Source: Rhodobacter sp.
GTDB lineage: Bacteria > Pseudomonadota > Alphaproteobacteria > Rhodobacterales > Rhodobacteraceae
Assembly (NCBI GenBank): GCA_027490955.1
Contig: JAIXXB010000042.1
Coordinates: forward strand, 1-64,000
Direction: 5' to 3'
DNA: 64,000 nucleotides
In this document: positions 27,048 through 35,940 of the stretch, piece by piece
Position numbering within the stretch: the stretch's first letter is position 1
Layout of the letters: the number at the start of each line of letters is the position of its first letter
Made by a program: the position numbers and the translations under genes
Notes under the pieces: generated by a model
Database searches by the model: none
Told to the model about the DNA's origin: nothing
Seen by the model: the letters and a program-made list of their open reading frames with translations, nothing else

Positions 27048-28472
27048 ATGCCTCAGCCCCCCCGCTATCCGCGCGATTTTCATGGTTACGGGCAAAACCC
27101 GCCCGATGCCGCGTGGCCAAACGGGGCGCGCATCGCCATATCACTTGTGCTGAATTACGAAGAGGGTGGCGAGAATAACATCCTGCATGGCGATGGCCAA
27201 TCCGAGGCGTTTTTGTCTGATATTGCGGGGGCAGCACCTTGGCCGAACATGCGCCATTGGAATATGGAATCGATCTATGATTACGGCGCGCGGGCAGGGT
27301 TTTGGCGGCTGCATCGCCTGTTCACAGGGTTGAACATTCCCGTCACCATTTATGGCGTGGCCACAGCGCTGGCGCGCAATCCTGAACAAGTGGTCGCAAT
27401 GAAATCCGCAGGCTGGGAAATTGCCAGTCACGGGCTGAAATGGGTCGACCACCGCGATATGCCCATCGAGGTCGAGCGCGCCCAAATTGCCGAGGCGATC
27501 CGCCTGCATACCGAAGTGGTCGGCGCGCCGCCGCGCGGATGGTATACGGGGCGCTGCAGCGTGAATACCGTTGATTTGGTGGCTGAAACCGCCGCGATGG
27601 ATTGGATATCAGACACTTATGACGATGATCTGCCCTATTGGCGCAAGGTGGGCGAACGGGATCAGCTGATCATCCCCTACACGCTGGAAGCCAATGACAT
27701 GCGCTTTGCCACAGCGCCTGGCTATATCGAAGGCGAGCAGTTCTTTACCTATCTCAAAGACAGCTTTGACGTGCTTTATGCCGAAGGTCTGGCGGGGGCG
27801 GCCAAGATGTTTTCCGTGGGGCTGCATTGCCGCCTGATTGGGCGGCCTGGAAAAATTGCGGGGCTGATGCGGTTTTTGGACTATGCCCGCGGCCATGAAG
27901 GCGTTTGGTTTGCGCGGCGCGGCGATATTGCGCAGCATTGGGCCAAAACCCATCCGCCGAAACGCTTTGATCGGCCCAGCCAAATGGATCGCGCGGCATT
28001 TATCGCCCGCTTTGGCGGGATTTTTGAACATTCCGCATGGATTGCTGAACGCGCGTTTAACTTGGAACTTGGCCCCGCGCATGACACAGCCCTTGGCTTG
28101 CACAATGCCCTTGCGCGCATGTTCCGCAGCGCCCCGCATGAGGCGCGTTTGGACGTGCTGCGCGCCCATCCCGACCTTGCAGGCAAACTTGCCGCAGCCA
28201 AGCGTCTGACAGCAGAATCCACCGCCGAACAGGCCAGCGCTGCCTTAGATGCCCTTACCGACGACGAGAGGGAAACCTTTCAGCGCCTGAATGCGGCCTA
28301 TGTGGCCAAGCACGGCTTTCCCTTTATCATCGCGGTGCGCGACAACACCAAGGCCAGCATTTTGCGCGCCTTTGAAACCCGCCTGAACAATGCATCAGAC
28401 ATCGAATTTGCCACCGCCTGCGCCCAAGTGGAACGCATCGCTGAGTTACGCCTAAAGGACATTTTGCCATGA
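27048..28472 (+). CDS. puuE: Allantoinase (PuuE type) fused to OHCU decarboxylase (UraD)
   Basis: A 474-residue bifunctional protein. Residues 1-300 are a cofactor-independent PuuE allantoinase of the polysaccharide-deacetylase fold: [47 protein letters not shown] and [17 protein letters not shown]. Residues about 315-474 are OHCU decarboxylase: [49 protein letters not shown] and a final [10 protein letters not shown]. The fusion covers OHCU to allantoin and allantoin to allantoate. AAAGGAG precedes the ATG. The next gene overlaps in ATGA. Confidence 0.95.
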   Translation: MPQPPRYPRDFHGYGQNPPDAAWPNGARIAISLVLNYEEGGENNILHGDGQSEAFLSDIAGAAPWPNMRHWNMESIYDYGARAGFWRLHRLFTGLNIPVTIYGVATALARNPEQVVAMKSAGWEIASHGLKWVDHRDMPIEVERAQIAEAIRLHTEVVGAPPRGWYTGRCSVNTVDLVAETAAMDWISDTYDDDLPYWRKVGERDQLIIPYTLEANDMRFATAPGYIEGEQFFTYLKDSFDVLYAEGLAGAAKMFSVGLHCRLIGRPGKIAGLMRFLDYARGHEGVWFARRGDIAQHWAKTHPPKRFDRPSQMDRAAFIARFGGIFEHSAWIAERAFNLELGPAHDTALGLHNALARMFRSAPHEARLDVLRAHPDLAGKLAAAKRLTAESTAEQASAALDALTDDERETFQRLNAAYVAKHGFPFIIAVRDNTKASILRAFETRLNNASDIEFATACAQVERIAELRLKDILP

Positions 28473-29293
28473 GCAGCTATCATTCCCCCGCAGGCGGCTT
28501 GCCCGCGCAAACCAGCCTGATGACTGGCCGCGCCATGTTCACCGAAAGCTTTGCCTTTATTCCAAAGGGCTGTTTTTCTGATATCGTCACCAGCTATTTG
28601 CCGCATTGGCGCGATACCAAACTTTGGCTGATTGCGCGGCCCATGACGGGGTTTTCCGAAACCTTCAGCCAATATGTCATGCAGGTTCAGGCAGGCGGTG
28701 GCAGCGATATGCCCGATGCCGATGCGGGGGCAGAGCATTTCTTGTTCATGACCGCAGGCGAGATGGACGTCACCATCAACGGGCAAAAACACGCCATGGC
28801 TGCGGGCGGATATGCCTTTATCCCACCTGCCACGCATTGGACGCTAAAGGCCACGAAAACCGCCCATTTCCACTGGATTCGCAAACGATACGAGGCGGTC
28901 GCGGGAATCGAGATTCCCCCCGCTTTTGTCACCCAAGAATCCGATCATCCCCTGATCACCATGCCCGATACAAATGGCGTTTGGGGCACGACCCGCTTTG
29001 TTGATCCTGCCGATATTCGATACGATGCGCATGTGAATATCGTCACGTTTCAGCCGGGCGGTGTTATTCCCTTTGAAGAGACCCATGTGATGGAGCATGG
29101 GCTTTTCGTGCTGGAAGGTAAGGCGGTGTACAAGCTGAACCAAACTTGGATCGAGGTAGAGGCGGGCGATTTTATGTGGCTGCGCGCCTATTGCCCGCAG
29201 GCCTGCTATGCGGCAGGGCCAGGGCCATTTCGCTATTTGCTGTACAAAGACGTCAACCGCCATGCTGCCCTGTGCGGGGTGTTTGGGCGATGA
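28469..29293 (+). CDS. allE: (S)-ureidoglycine aminohydrolase
   Basis: A 274-residue bicupin matching ureidoglycine aminohydrolase (YlbA/UGlyAH), which releases ammonia from S-ureidoglycine to give S-ureidoglycolate. The first cupin has AEHFLFMTAGEMDVTINGQ and YAFIPPATHWTL; the second has IVTFQPGGVIPFEETHVMEH, LFVLEGKAVYKLN and GDFMWLRAYCPQACYA, with the Mn-binding Glu/His set. It overlaps puuE-uraD and allA by 4 bases each (ATGA), so the cluster is one transcript. Confidence 0.93.
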   Translation: MSSYHSPAGGLPAQTSLMTGRAMFTESFAFIPKGCFSDIVTSYLPHWRDTKLWLIARPMTGFSETFSQYVMQVQAGGGSDMPDADAGAEHFLFMTAGEMDVTINGQKHAMAAGGYAFIPPATHWTLKATKTAHFHWIRKRYEAVAGIEIPPAFVTQESDHPLITMPDTNGVWGTTRFVDPADIRYDAHVNIVTFQPGGVIPFEETHVMEHGLFVLEGKAVYKLNQTWIEVEAGDFMWLRAYCPQACYAAGPGPFRYLLYKDVNRHAALCGVFGR

Positions 29294-29766
29294 TTATCGC
29301 CCAGCCCCTGACTGCGGCGGCCTTTGCCCCCTATGGCGATGTGCTGGAAGTGGGCGGGCCAGCACGGGTGATCAATGCGGGCCTGTGCCAGCGTTACCAC
29401 GACCGCGCGCAGATGGATTTTTCAGATGGGCGGGCGGGCATTTCTATTTTTCAGGCGCAATTGCGCGCCCTGCCCTATCAGTTTGATCTGATCGAGCGTC
29501 ACCCATTGGGCAGCCAAGCCTTTATTCCGATGACGGATGATCCGTTTCTGGTGATCGTGGCCGATGGGCCAAGCGCCACGCCGCTGGCGTTTTTGACAAA
29601 TGGCGCGCAGGGCATCAACCTGCATCGCGGCACATGGCATGGGGTCTTAACGCCCCTATCAGGCAGCGGCATGTTTGCCGTGATTGACCGCATTGGCGCG
29701 GGTGCAAATCTAGAGGAATACCGCCACCCTGCAGGTTGGACAGTGCTTGCCGCTGGCCAGCGGTGA
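29290..29766 (+). CDS. allA: Ureidoglycolate lyase
   Basis: A 158-residue AllA, which splits S-ureidoglycolate into glyoxylate and urea. Signatures: AFAPYGDVLEVGG, AGLCQRYHDRAQMDF, LIERHPLGSQAFIPM, FLVIVAD and GTWHGVLTPL. Start at ATG 29290, in an ATGA overlap with the previous stop. It is the last plus-strand gene of the ureide cluster and converges with chrR after seven bases. Confidence 0.95.
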   Translation: MIIAQPLTAAAFAPYGDVLEVGGPARVINAGLCQRYHDRAQMDFSDGRAGISIFQAQLRALPYQFDLIERHPLGSQAFIPMTDDPFLVIVADGPSATPLAFLTNGAQGINLHRGTWHGVLTPLSGSGMFAVIDRIGAGANLEEYRHPAGWTVLAAGQR

Positions 29767-29773
29767 GGGGCGG

Positions 29774-30424
29774 TTAAATCCGAAAAATCGGCTGCATCAG
29801 GCGCGGGATCAGCGCGTTAAACCGCAAAGGCGCATCGGTCACAGCCAAGCAGATGCAATCTTCATCGCCCAATGCCACGGGGGTATGTTCATCCGCCTCG
29901 GTGGCGATTTCAATATCACCGCGCGCAAAATGCTGTGTTTCGTCGCGGAACGCGCCCTTCAGCACCAATGTCAGTTCCATGCCACGATGGCCGTGGTCTG
30001 GCACGGCTTGGCCTGCAGGAATATACAGCAATCGCGCCGATCCGCCTTTGCCTTTGGTGGGCAAAATCGCTTGGCGCACACCCATGCCCAACTTGCGCCA
30101 TTTGATTGCTGACAAATCGGTTCCAACATAATCTTGCAATGGCGCGGGCAGCACGGGATGTTTTGGCTTTTTCGGGCTGGCGGCGGGGGCTGGCAGCGCG
30201 TCCAGCCGCGCCATGGCGCGCACCAGCGCATCTTCGGACATAAGGGCCAAATCTGCCCCGCCCTCCAAAATAGCCCCGCCCATCGCCTCATAGGCGGCCA
30301 GCGCGGCGCGGCATTCATCGCACAGGGAAATATGCGTGGCAACGGCAAGGCTGAACGCCTCGGACAGGTTCCCCGCCGCATAGGCCATCAATAAATCGTC
30401 GTTCAGGTGGTGCTTGATCGTCAT
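29774..30424 (-). CDS. chrR: ChrR-type zinc anti-sigma factor
   Basis: A 216-residue ChrR homologue, which holds the sigma factor RpoE inactive until singlet oxygen or related stress. The zinc ligands known in Rhodobacter sphaeroides ChrR are all in place: His6, His31, Cys35 and Cys38 (VATHISLCDECRA). The C-terminal cupin (about 110-205) keeps HGHRGMELTLVLKGAF, i.e. His144, His146, Glu150, and His180 in ADEHTPVAL. It follows rpoE by 9 bases in one operon. This pattern is a very strong match to a ZAS-cupin ChrR. Confidence 0.97.
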   Translation of the reverse strand: MTIKHHLNDDLLMAYAAGNLSEAFSLAVATHISLCDECRAALAAYEAMGGAILEGGADLALMSEDALVRAMARLDALPAPAASPKKPKHPVLPAPLQDYVGTDLSAIKWRKLGMGVRQAILPTKGKGGSARLLYIPAGQAVPDHGHRGMELTLVLKGAFRDETQHFARGDIEIATEADEHTPVALGDEDCICLAVTDAPLRFNALIPRLMQPIFRI

Positions 30425-30433
30425 AATCTTTGC

Positions 30434-30988
30434 CTAATTCATATTCTGGCGCAGCCGCTCTAGGGCAAGGCGGATGCGCGATTTGATGGTTCCCAGTGGC
30501 AGCCCCGTTTGGGCGGCAATTTCGCTATGTGACAGATCGCCGTAATAGGCGCGTTCAATCAACGCGCGCTGAGGTTCTGGCAATGTGGACAGCGCCGCGC
30601 CAAGGCGGCGGGTTTCTTCGGCAGATTGGTAAATATCTGCCGCATCAGGTTCTTCGCCCGCGCCCCAATCCAGATCTTCGGGTTCGGGGCGGCGTGTGCG
30701 GCGGAAATAATCAATCCGCCGATTGCGGGCGATGGTGAAAATCCATGTCGACAGGCTGGCGCGGGCAGGGTCAAACTGCGCCGATTTGTGCCAGACTGTA
30801 ACCATGACATCTTGCGCCAATTCCTCGGCCAAGGCGGCATCAGAGCCTGATTTCATCAAAAATGCCTTCACGCGCGGTGCAAAATGCTGAAACACCACGC
30901 CATAGGCCGCGCGGTCGCCCTGATCGCGCACGGCCAGCATTAAACTTGCAAAATCAGGGCCTGCGCCCGTTTCCTGCCCCTTGGCCAC
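30434..30988 (-). CDS. rpoE: ECF sigma factor RpoE (ECF11-like, ChrR-regulated)
   Basis: A 184-residue extracytoplasmic-function sigma factor. Region 2: FQHFAPRVKAFLMKSGSD, EELAQDVMVTVWHKSAQFDP, ASLSTWIFTIARNRRIDYFR. Region 4: LPEPQRALIERAYYGDLSHS and EIAAQTGLPLGTIKSRIRLA. I chose GTG 30988, which matches the short N-terminus of R. sphaeroides RpoE and has AAGGTGA upstream. In-frame ATGs at 31030, 31051 and 31066 would also start after the predicted transcription start near 31111; the longest open frame (31201) would start before it. It is followed by its anti-sigma factor chrR. Confidence 0.94.
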   Translation of the reverse strand: MAKGQETGAGPDFASLMLAVRDQGDRAAYGVVFQHFAPRVKAFLMKSGSDAALAEELAQDVMVTVWHKSAQFDPARASLSTWIFTIARNRRIDYFRRTRRPEPEDLDWGAGEEPDAADIYQSAEETRRLGAALSTLPEPQRALIERAYYGDLSHSEIAAQTGLPLGTIKSRIRLALERLRQNMN

Positions 30989-31118
30989 TTCGCTCACCTT
31001 ATTCGCCAAGCCCGCATACCCTTTGCGCATACCGCTAGATGCCTGCAGCATGGGCTGCAAGGGCATCTTTCTAGGCGTATAGGCATCATGCCGAGGGTGC
31101 GCGTCAAGTAACATGTCC

Positions 31119-31148
31119 AATTTACGTGACACAACACAGGTTGGATCA
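31119..31148 (-). promoter_or_regulatory. Sigma-E (ECF11) type promoter of rpoE-chrR
   Basis: On the minus strand TGATCC (31148-31143), an 18-base spacer, then TAAATT (31124-31119). This agrees with the TGATCC-18-TAAGA-like sites known for R. sphaeroides RpoE and would make rpoE self-activating. Confidence 0.8.
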
Positions 31149-31193
31149 CTGGCAGCGGACACAAATGTAAAGAATTTTTGCAAATTTTGCATC

Positions 31194-31223
31194 TGATCCA
31201 AGACAGCGCGCGCGCCGTATGAT
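31194..31223 (+). promoter_or_regulatory. Sigma-E (ECF11) type promoter of the divergent five-gene operon
   Basis: TGATCC (31194-31199), an 18-base spacer, then TATGAT (31218-31223), 38 bases before the start codon at 31262. Same -35 hexamer and spacer as the opposing rpoE promoter, with 45 bases between the two -35 boxes. Confidence 0.82.
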
Positions 31224-31261
31224 CTGTAACGCCTTCAGGTATACCAAAAATAGGACGATCC

Positions 31262-32554
31262 ATGCCTTTCGAAACACCTGCCCACCCGCCAAGACGTATC
31301 GCCATCATCGGAGGCGGCATTTCGGGCATGTCAGCGGCGCATTTTTTGGCAAATCGCAACGCGGTTGTGCTGTATGAAGGCGCGCCCCGCTTGGGCGGCC
31401 ATGCCCGCACTGTTCTGGCGGGCAAACATGGCGATCAACCCGTGGACACTGGGTTTATCGTGTATAACCGCATCAACTATCCGCATTTGGTTGCCCTGTT
31501 TGAAAAACTGGCTGTGCCCGTGGTGGAAAGCAATATGAGCTTTGGCCTGTCTGCCCGTGGTGGGGCGCTGGAATATGCCCTGCACAGTTTGGACAGTTTG
31601 TTCGCCCAGCGCCGCAATATCTTGTCGCCATCCTATCTGCGGATGCTGCGCGATATTTTGCATTTCAACAAAAACGCCGCCCAAACGCTGCGGCATGGCA
31701 TGACCATTGGCGGCCTGTTGGACGCTTTGGGCACGGGGCCCTATTTCCGCGACTATTACATCTTGCCCTTTTCGGGGGCGATCTGGTCAACCCCAACCAG
31801 AGGGATTTTGGAATTTCCTGCCGATGCTTTGGTGAAATTCTTTCAAAACCATCATCTGATGCAACTGTCTGGCCAGCATCAATGGTACACAGTGCGGGGC
31901 GGCTCGATCCAATATGTGGCACGCCTGCAAAGCGAATTGATGCGCCAAGGCGTGGAAATACGGCTTTCCGCCCCTGTGCAGGCAGTGCGGCGGGCCAATG
32001 GCGGTGTGCAAGTGCAGGCAAAAGGTGGCGAGTGGGAACAGTTTGACGATGTGGTGATGGCATCACATTCCGATCAATCGCTGGCCATGCTGTCGGATGC
32101 GACTCCTGCCGAACGCGCAGCCCTGTCTGCCGTGCGCTATCAGCCCAACGAAATGGTCTTGCACGCCGATGATCGGATGATGCCCAAATCGCGCAAATGC
32201 TGGGCAAGCTGGTCTTATGTCGAGGGCAAGGCAGGCCCGCAGGACAAGATTGATTTGACCTATTGGATGAACTCGCTGCAACCTATTCCAAAGGACGATC
32301 CGCTGTTTGTCACCCTCAACAGCACGCAATCCATTCGCGACGACCTGATCTATGATCAGGAAACCTTTCACCACCCCGTCTATGATCTGGCGGCCTTGGC
32401 AGCGCAGAAAACCATTGCGGCGGCCAATGGTGCGGGGAACACGTGGTTTTGTGGGGCTTGGATGAAGAACGGCTTTCACGAAGATGGGATTGCCAGCGCA
32501 TGGGATGTGGCCGAGGCTTTGGCCCAGCGCGAAACAGCAAAGGTCGCTGCATGA
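31262..32554 (+). CDS. FAD-dependent oxidoreductase (amine-oxidase/desaturase-like), sigma-E operon gene 1
   Basis: A 430-residue flavoprotein. The FAD-binding motif is RIAIIGGGISGMSAAHFLAN, followed by VLYEGAPRLGGHARTV and DTGFIVYNRINYPHLV; near the end WFCGAWMKNGFHEDGIASAW resembles the FAD cap motif of carotenoid and fatty-acid desaturases. It leads the five-gene operon corresponding, as I recall, to R. sphaeroides RSP_1091-1087, a singlet-oxygen response unit tied to unusual fatty-acid synthesis (methylated furan fatty acids). A fatty-acyl desaturation role is inference. It overlaps the next gene in ATGA. Confidence 0.88.
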   Translation: MPFETPAHPPRRIAIIGGGISGMSAAHFLANRNAVVLYEGAPRLGGHARTVLAGKHGDQPVDTGFIVYNRINYPHLVALFEKLAVPVVESNMSFGLSARGGALEYALHSLDSLFAQRRNILSPSYLRMLRDILHFNKNAAQTLRHGMTIGGLLDALGTGPYFRDYYILPFSGAIWSTPTRGILEFPADALVKFFQNHHLMQLSGQHQWYTVRGGSIQYVARLQSELMRQGVEIRLSAPVQAVRRANGGVQVQAKGGEWEQFDDVVMASHSDQSLAMLSDATPAERAALSAVRYQPNEMVLHADDRMMPKSRKCWASWSYVEGKAGPQDKIDLTYWMNSLQPIPKDDPLFVTLNSTQSIRDDLIYDQETFHHPVYDLAALAAQKTIAAANGAGNTWFCGAWMKNGFHEDGIASAWDVAEALAQRETAKVAA

Positions 32555-33330
32555 TCGCGCTGGCTCCGCAGCCTGTTTTGCCCCTGCATCTGCGCGGGCA
32601 AACCTATCACGGGCGCAAGGGCGCAATTGCCAATGCGTTTCGCTATGGCATTGATTATGTTTTGATAAACCCAGACAGCACAGCGCGCGGGCCGTGGTTG
32701 TTTTCGCGCGGGCGCGGCAATGTCACCTCGGTGCAAGACCGCGATCATGGCGGCGCACCAAAGGCGGGCACGGGGCTGGCATGGGTGCGGCAGGTGCTGG
32801 CCGCGCATGAATTGGCAGTGACGGGCGAGATTTTGTTGCTGACCCAGCCGCGCCTGTTGGGCCATGTGTTCAACCCCGTGTCATTCTGGCTGTGCTATGA
32901 TGCGCAGGGCGGCTTGCGGGTGGTGATTGCCGAAGTGTCCAACACCTTTGGCGAGCGCCATTCCTATCTGTGCCACCGCGATGACCATGGCACCATCACC
33001 CGCGAGGATCGCCTGCGCGCTAGGAAAATCTTTCACGTCTCGCCCTTTCAACCTGTGCAGGGCGGGTATGAGTTTCGCTTTGACATCAGTGCGCAGAAAA
33101 TCGGCATTTGGATTGATTATAGCGCGGGCCAAGAGGGCGGGCTTTTGGCCACGCTGACAGGCGATTTGGCCCCGCTGACCAGCCTTGGCATTTTGGGCAT
33201 GATGCTGCGCCGCCCCTTTGGTGCGCGCCGCGTTGTGGCGCTGATCTATTGGCAGGCGCTAAAGCTAAGGCTAAAGGGCGCGCGCTATAATCCGCTGCCC
33301 CCCGCACCTGAAACCGAGGTGTCAAAGTAA
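32551..33330 (+). CDS. DUF1365 family protein, sigma-E operon gene 2
   Basis: A 259-residue protein of DUF1365: a start near YHGRKGAIANAFRYGIDYVL, then LLTQPRLLGHVFNPVSFWLC, VIAEVSNTFGERHSYL, KIFHVSPFQPVQGGYEFRF and a C-terminal basic tail. The family's biochemistry is unknown, but it is commonly found beside cyclopropane-fatty-acid synthase and the FAD protein encoded upstream. ATG at 32551 overlaps the preceding stop; its own stop overlaps the next start (TAATG). Confidence 0.9.
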   Translation: MIALAPQPVLPLHLRGQTYHGRKGAIANAFRYGIDYVLINPDSTARGPWLFSRGRGNVTSVQDRDHGGAPKAGTGLAWVRQVLAAHELAVTGEILLLTQPRLLGHVFNPVSFWLCYDAQGGLRVVIAEVSNTFGERHSYLCHRDDHGTITREDRLRARKIFHVSPFQPVQGGYEFRFDISAQKIGIWIDYSAGQEGGLLATLTGDLAPLTSLGILGMMLRRPFGARRVVALIYWQALKLRLKGARYNPLPPAPETEVSK

Positions 33331-34613
33331 TGCCCAGCGCATCTGCCATAACGGGGCGCAGCCTGATCCCATGGCCGCTGTTTGCAGCCATGATTGCGGC
33401 GGCAGGATTGCCAATTTATATCCATGCGCCCAAGTTTTTTGTAGATGAATATGGCGTGTCATTGGCCGCTTTGGGCGGGGTGTTGGCGCTGCTGCGGCTG
33501 ATTGATGTGGTGCAAGATCCTGCCCTTGGATGGCTGGCGCAACGCTTTCCCGCCCAGCGCGGGGCTATGGTTACGGGGGCCGCAGCGCTGATGGCGGCGG
33601 CCATGCTGGGCCTTTTTGCTGCCCCGCCGCCATTTGCGCCGCTGGCGTGGTTCGCCATCACCCTGACTGTGCTGTTTTCAGCCTATTCCTTTTTGACCAT
33701 TGTCTTCTATGCCCAAGGCGTTGCGCGGGCCGAGGCGCTGGGGTCAGGTGGCCATGTGCGGCTGGCAGGCTGGCGCGAGACAGGCTCGTTGATTGGGGTC
33801 TGCATCGCCGCCACCGCGCCCACGCTGCTGCTGGCCATGGGCTTTGCATCGCCCTTTGCCGCATTTGCCATTGGCTTTGCAGGGCTGGCGCTGGTGGCTA
33901 CAGTTGCCATGCGGGGCGAATGGGCGGCAGCCCGCGCGCCCAGCACTTTGCAGCCCAGCATTGCGGCTATGTTCCGCCCTGCCCTGCGCGATCCGATTGC
34001 ACGCAATCTGCTGATCCTTGCCTTGGTCAATGCCGCCCCAGTGGCGGTTACATCGACGCTGTTTTTGTTCTTTGTGGAAAGCCGGCTGGAACTGCCAGCG
34101 CTTGCGGGCGTTTATCTGCTGGCCTTTTTCTTGGCGGCTGCCCTGACCGCCCCGCTTTGGAGCCGCCTTGCCGCCCGTTATGGCGAACGGCGCGTCTTGC
34201 TGGCGGGGATGGTTTTGTCGATTGTATCCTTTCTTTGGGCCATAACTTTGGGCGCGGGCGATGGCGCGGCCTTTGCGGTGATCTGCCTTGGCTCTGGCGC
34301 GGCTTTGGGTGCGGATATGGTGTTACTGCCCGCCCTATTTGCCCGCCGCATGGCCGATTTGGGGTCCGAGGCGGCAGGCTTTGGCCTGTGGTCTTTCGTC
34401 TCTAAACTTTCGCTCGCGCTGGCGGCTGCAACCTTGCTGCCTGCCCTGCAATGGGCGGGATTTACGCCCAATATTGCCAATTCGGATACGGCCTTATGGG
34501 CGCTGTCCTTGGCCTATGCGGGGCTGCCCTGCGCGTTGAAATTGATCGCGCTGGCCCTTTTGGCCCGTATGTCCCTTTCCCCTCTTTCCCAACTTGGAGG
34601 ATCACCTGCATGA
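33330..34613 (+). CDS. MFS transporter (sugar/cation symporter type), sigma-E operon gene 3
   Basis: A 427-residue membrane protein with about 12 predicted helices. Features: LPIYIHAPKFFVDEYGVSLA, LLRLIDVVQDPALGWLAQRF (the MFS loop between helices 2 and 3), and ARYGERRVLLAGMVLSIVSF in the second half. It resembles the MFS_2 (melibiose/Na symporter, GPH) group. In this operon it may move lipids or their precursors, which is speculative. One-base overlap with the previous stop, four-base overlap with the next start. Confidence 0.88.
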   Translation: MPSASAITGRSLIPWPLFAAMIAAAGLPIYIHAPKFFVDEYGVSLAALGGVLALLRLIDVVQDPALGWLAQRFPAQRGAMVTGAAALMAAAMLGLFAAPPPFAPLAWFAITLTVLFSAYSFLTIVFYAQGVARAEALGSGGHVRLAGWRETGSLIGVCIAATAPTLLLAMGFASPFAAFAIGFAGLALVATVAMRGEWAAARAPSTLQPSIAAMFRPALRDPIARNLLILALVNAAPVAVTSTLFLFFVESRLELPALAGVYLLAFFLAAALTAPLWSRLAARYGERRVLLAGMVLSIVSFLWAITLGAGDGAAFAVICLGSGAALGADMVLLPALFARRMADLGSEAAGFGLWSFVSKLSLALAAATLLPALQWAGFTPNIANSDTALWALSLAYAGLPCALKLIALALLARMSLSPLSQLGGSPA

Positions 34614-35197
34614 CTCCTGCTATGACAGCCTTGCTGACCCTTTGCGCCGCGATCATCGCCGTGCTGGCTCTGCGCCGCTTCTTTGGTTTTTCCGCCCAGC
34701 GCCCCATTGATTATTCAGCCCAAACACCGCGCTTTGATCTGCGGTCGAACTTGGCTGGCCCGATTGAATGTGAAGGTGTGATCTATGGCCCAACGGGGCG
34801 GGTCACATCGCGTTTTGTGGCCAAAATGCATGGCACATGGGAGGGCAATCGCGGCGTGCTGCGCGAACATTTCACCTATGATTCGGGCAGCGAGCAATTG
34901 CGCGAATGGCGGCTGACCATTGGCGCAGATGGGCGCATCATTGCCGAGGCTGATGATGTTGTGGGCGCAGGGACGGGCGAAGTATCGGGGCCGACTGTGT
35001 TTTTGAACTATAGCATCAAATTGCCCGCCAGTGCGGGCGGGCATGTTTTGGCCGTGCAAGATTGGATGTATCTGACCCAAAACGGCACCATCATCAATCG
35101 CAGCCAGTTTCGCAAATTTGGCTTCAAAGTGGCTGAATTGGTCGCAACCCTGCGCCCTGCCGCCGCCACAGCGCCCATGTTAGAGGCTGCTGAATGA
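34610..35197 (+). CDS. DUF3833 family protein, sigma-E operon gene 4
   Basis: A 195-residue protein with an N-terminal hydrophobic stretch (LLTLCAAIIAVLALRRFF), followed by the DUF3833 core: GVIYGPTGRVTSRFVAKMHG, LREHFTYDSGSEQLREW and AVQDWMYLTQNGTIINRSQF. Probably a membrane-anchored lipocalin-like beta structure, but the function is unknown. ATG 34610 follows TTGGAGG and overlaps the transporter stop; the next start overlaps its stop. Confidence 0.88.
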   Translation: MTPAMTALLTLCAAIIAVLALRRFFGFSAQRPIDYSAQTPRFDLRSNLAGPIECEGVIYGPTGRVTSRFVAKMHGTWEGNRGVLREHFTYDSGSEQLREWRLTIGADGRIIAEADDVVGAGTGEVSGPTVFLNYSIKLPASAGGHVLAVQDWMYLTQNGTIINRSQFRKFGFKVAELVATLRPAAATAPMLEAAE

Positions 35198-35940
35198 GCA
35201 GGGATTTCAGCAGCAAGACCTATTGGCTGGTCGGCGCATCCGAGGGGCTGGGCCTTGCCCTTGCTCAGCGCCTTGCCGCTGCGGGGGCGAATGTTGTGAT
35301 TTCGGCCCGTAATGCCGCCAAGCTGGACGAGGCAGCCGCCAGCATCCCGCGCGCCCGCGCTGTGGCCATGGATGTGGGCGATGGCGCCAGCGTGACCGCC
35401 GCCGCCGCGACAGTGGGCGCGATAGATGGGATGGTGTTTTTGGCAGGCATCTATACCCCGATGACCGCGCAAAACTGGAACGCCGCTGAGGTAGAGGCGA
35501 TGTGCGACATCAACTTTACAGGCTGCGCCCGTGTATTGGGGGCTGTTCTGCCCGCCATGGTGGCGCGCAACGCGGGGCATGTGGTGATTACAGGGTCACT
35601 GTCGGGGTTTCGCGGCCTGCCAGGTGCGATTGGTTATGCCGCCAGCAAGGCAGGCACGATGGTGCTGGCCGAATGTCTTTACGCCGATCTGCGCGGCACA
35701 GGGGTGCATGTGCAACTTGGTAACCCCGGTTTCATCCGCACACGCCTGACCGATAAGAACAGCTTCAAAATGCCCTTCCTGATGGAACCCGCGCAAGCCG
35801 CCGAAGAAATGTTCACGCTGATGAGTTCTAATGCCTTCAGCCGCAGTTTCCCCGCCGCCTTTGCCGCATTTTTCCGCCTTGGGAATTTCCTGCCAAATTG
35901 GCTGTATTACAGGCTGTTTGCGCCAAAGTCAGGGGGCTAG
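35194..35940 (+). CDS. Short-chain dehydrogenase/reductase, sigma-E operon gene 5
   Basis: A 248-residue SDR. Cofactor motif: WLVGASEGLGLALAQRLAAA, where GASEGLG is the TGxxxGxG equivalent; VFLAGIYTPM holds the usual NAG-like loop; the catalytic triad lies in VITGSLSGFRG (Ser), then GYAASKAGTMVLAECL (Tyr and Lys). It probably reduces or oxidises a lipid intermediate with NAD(P)H, given its operon. It closes the operon and is followed by copy B of the dispersed hairpin element. Confidence 0.9.
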   Translation: MSRDFSSKTYWLVGASEGLGLALAQRLAAAGANVVISARNAAKLDEAAASIPRARAVAMDVGDGASVTAAAATVGAIDGMVFLAGIYTPMTAQNWNAAEVEAMCDINFTGCARVLGAVLPAMVARNAGHVVITGSLSGFRGLPGAIGYAASKAGTMVLAECLYADLRGTGVHVQLGNPGFIRTRLTDKNSFKMPFLMEPAQAAEEMFTLMSSNAFSRSFPAAFAAFFRLGNFLPNWLYYRLFAPKSGG

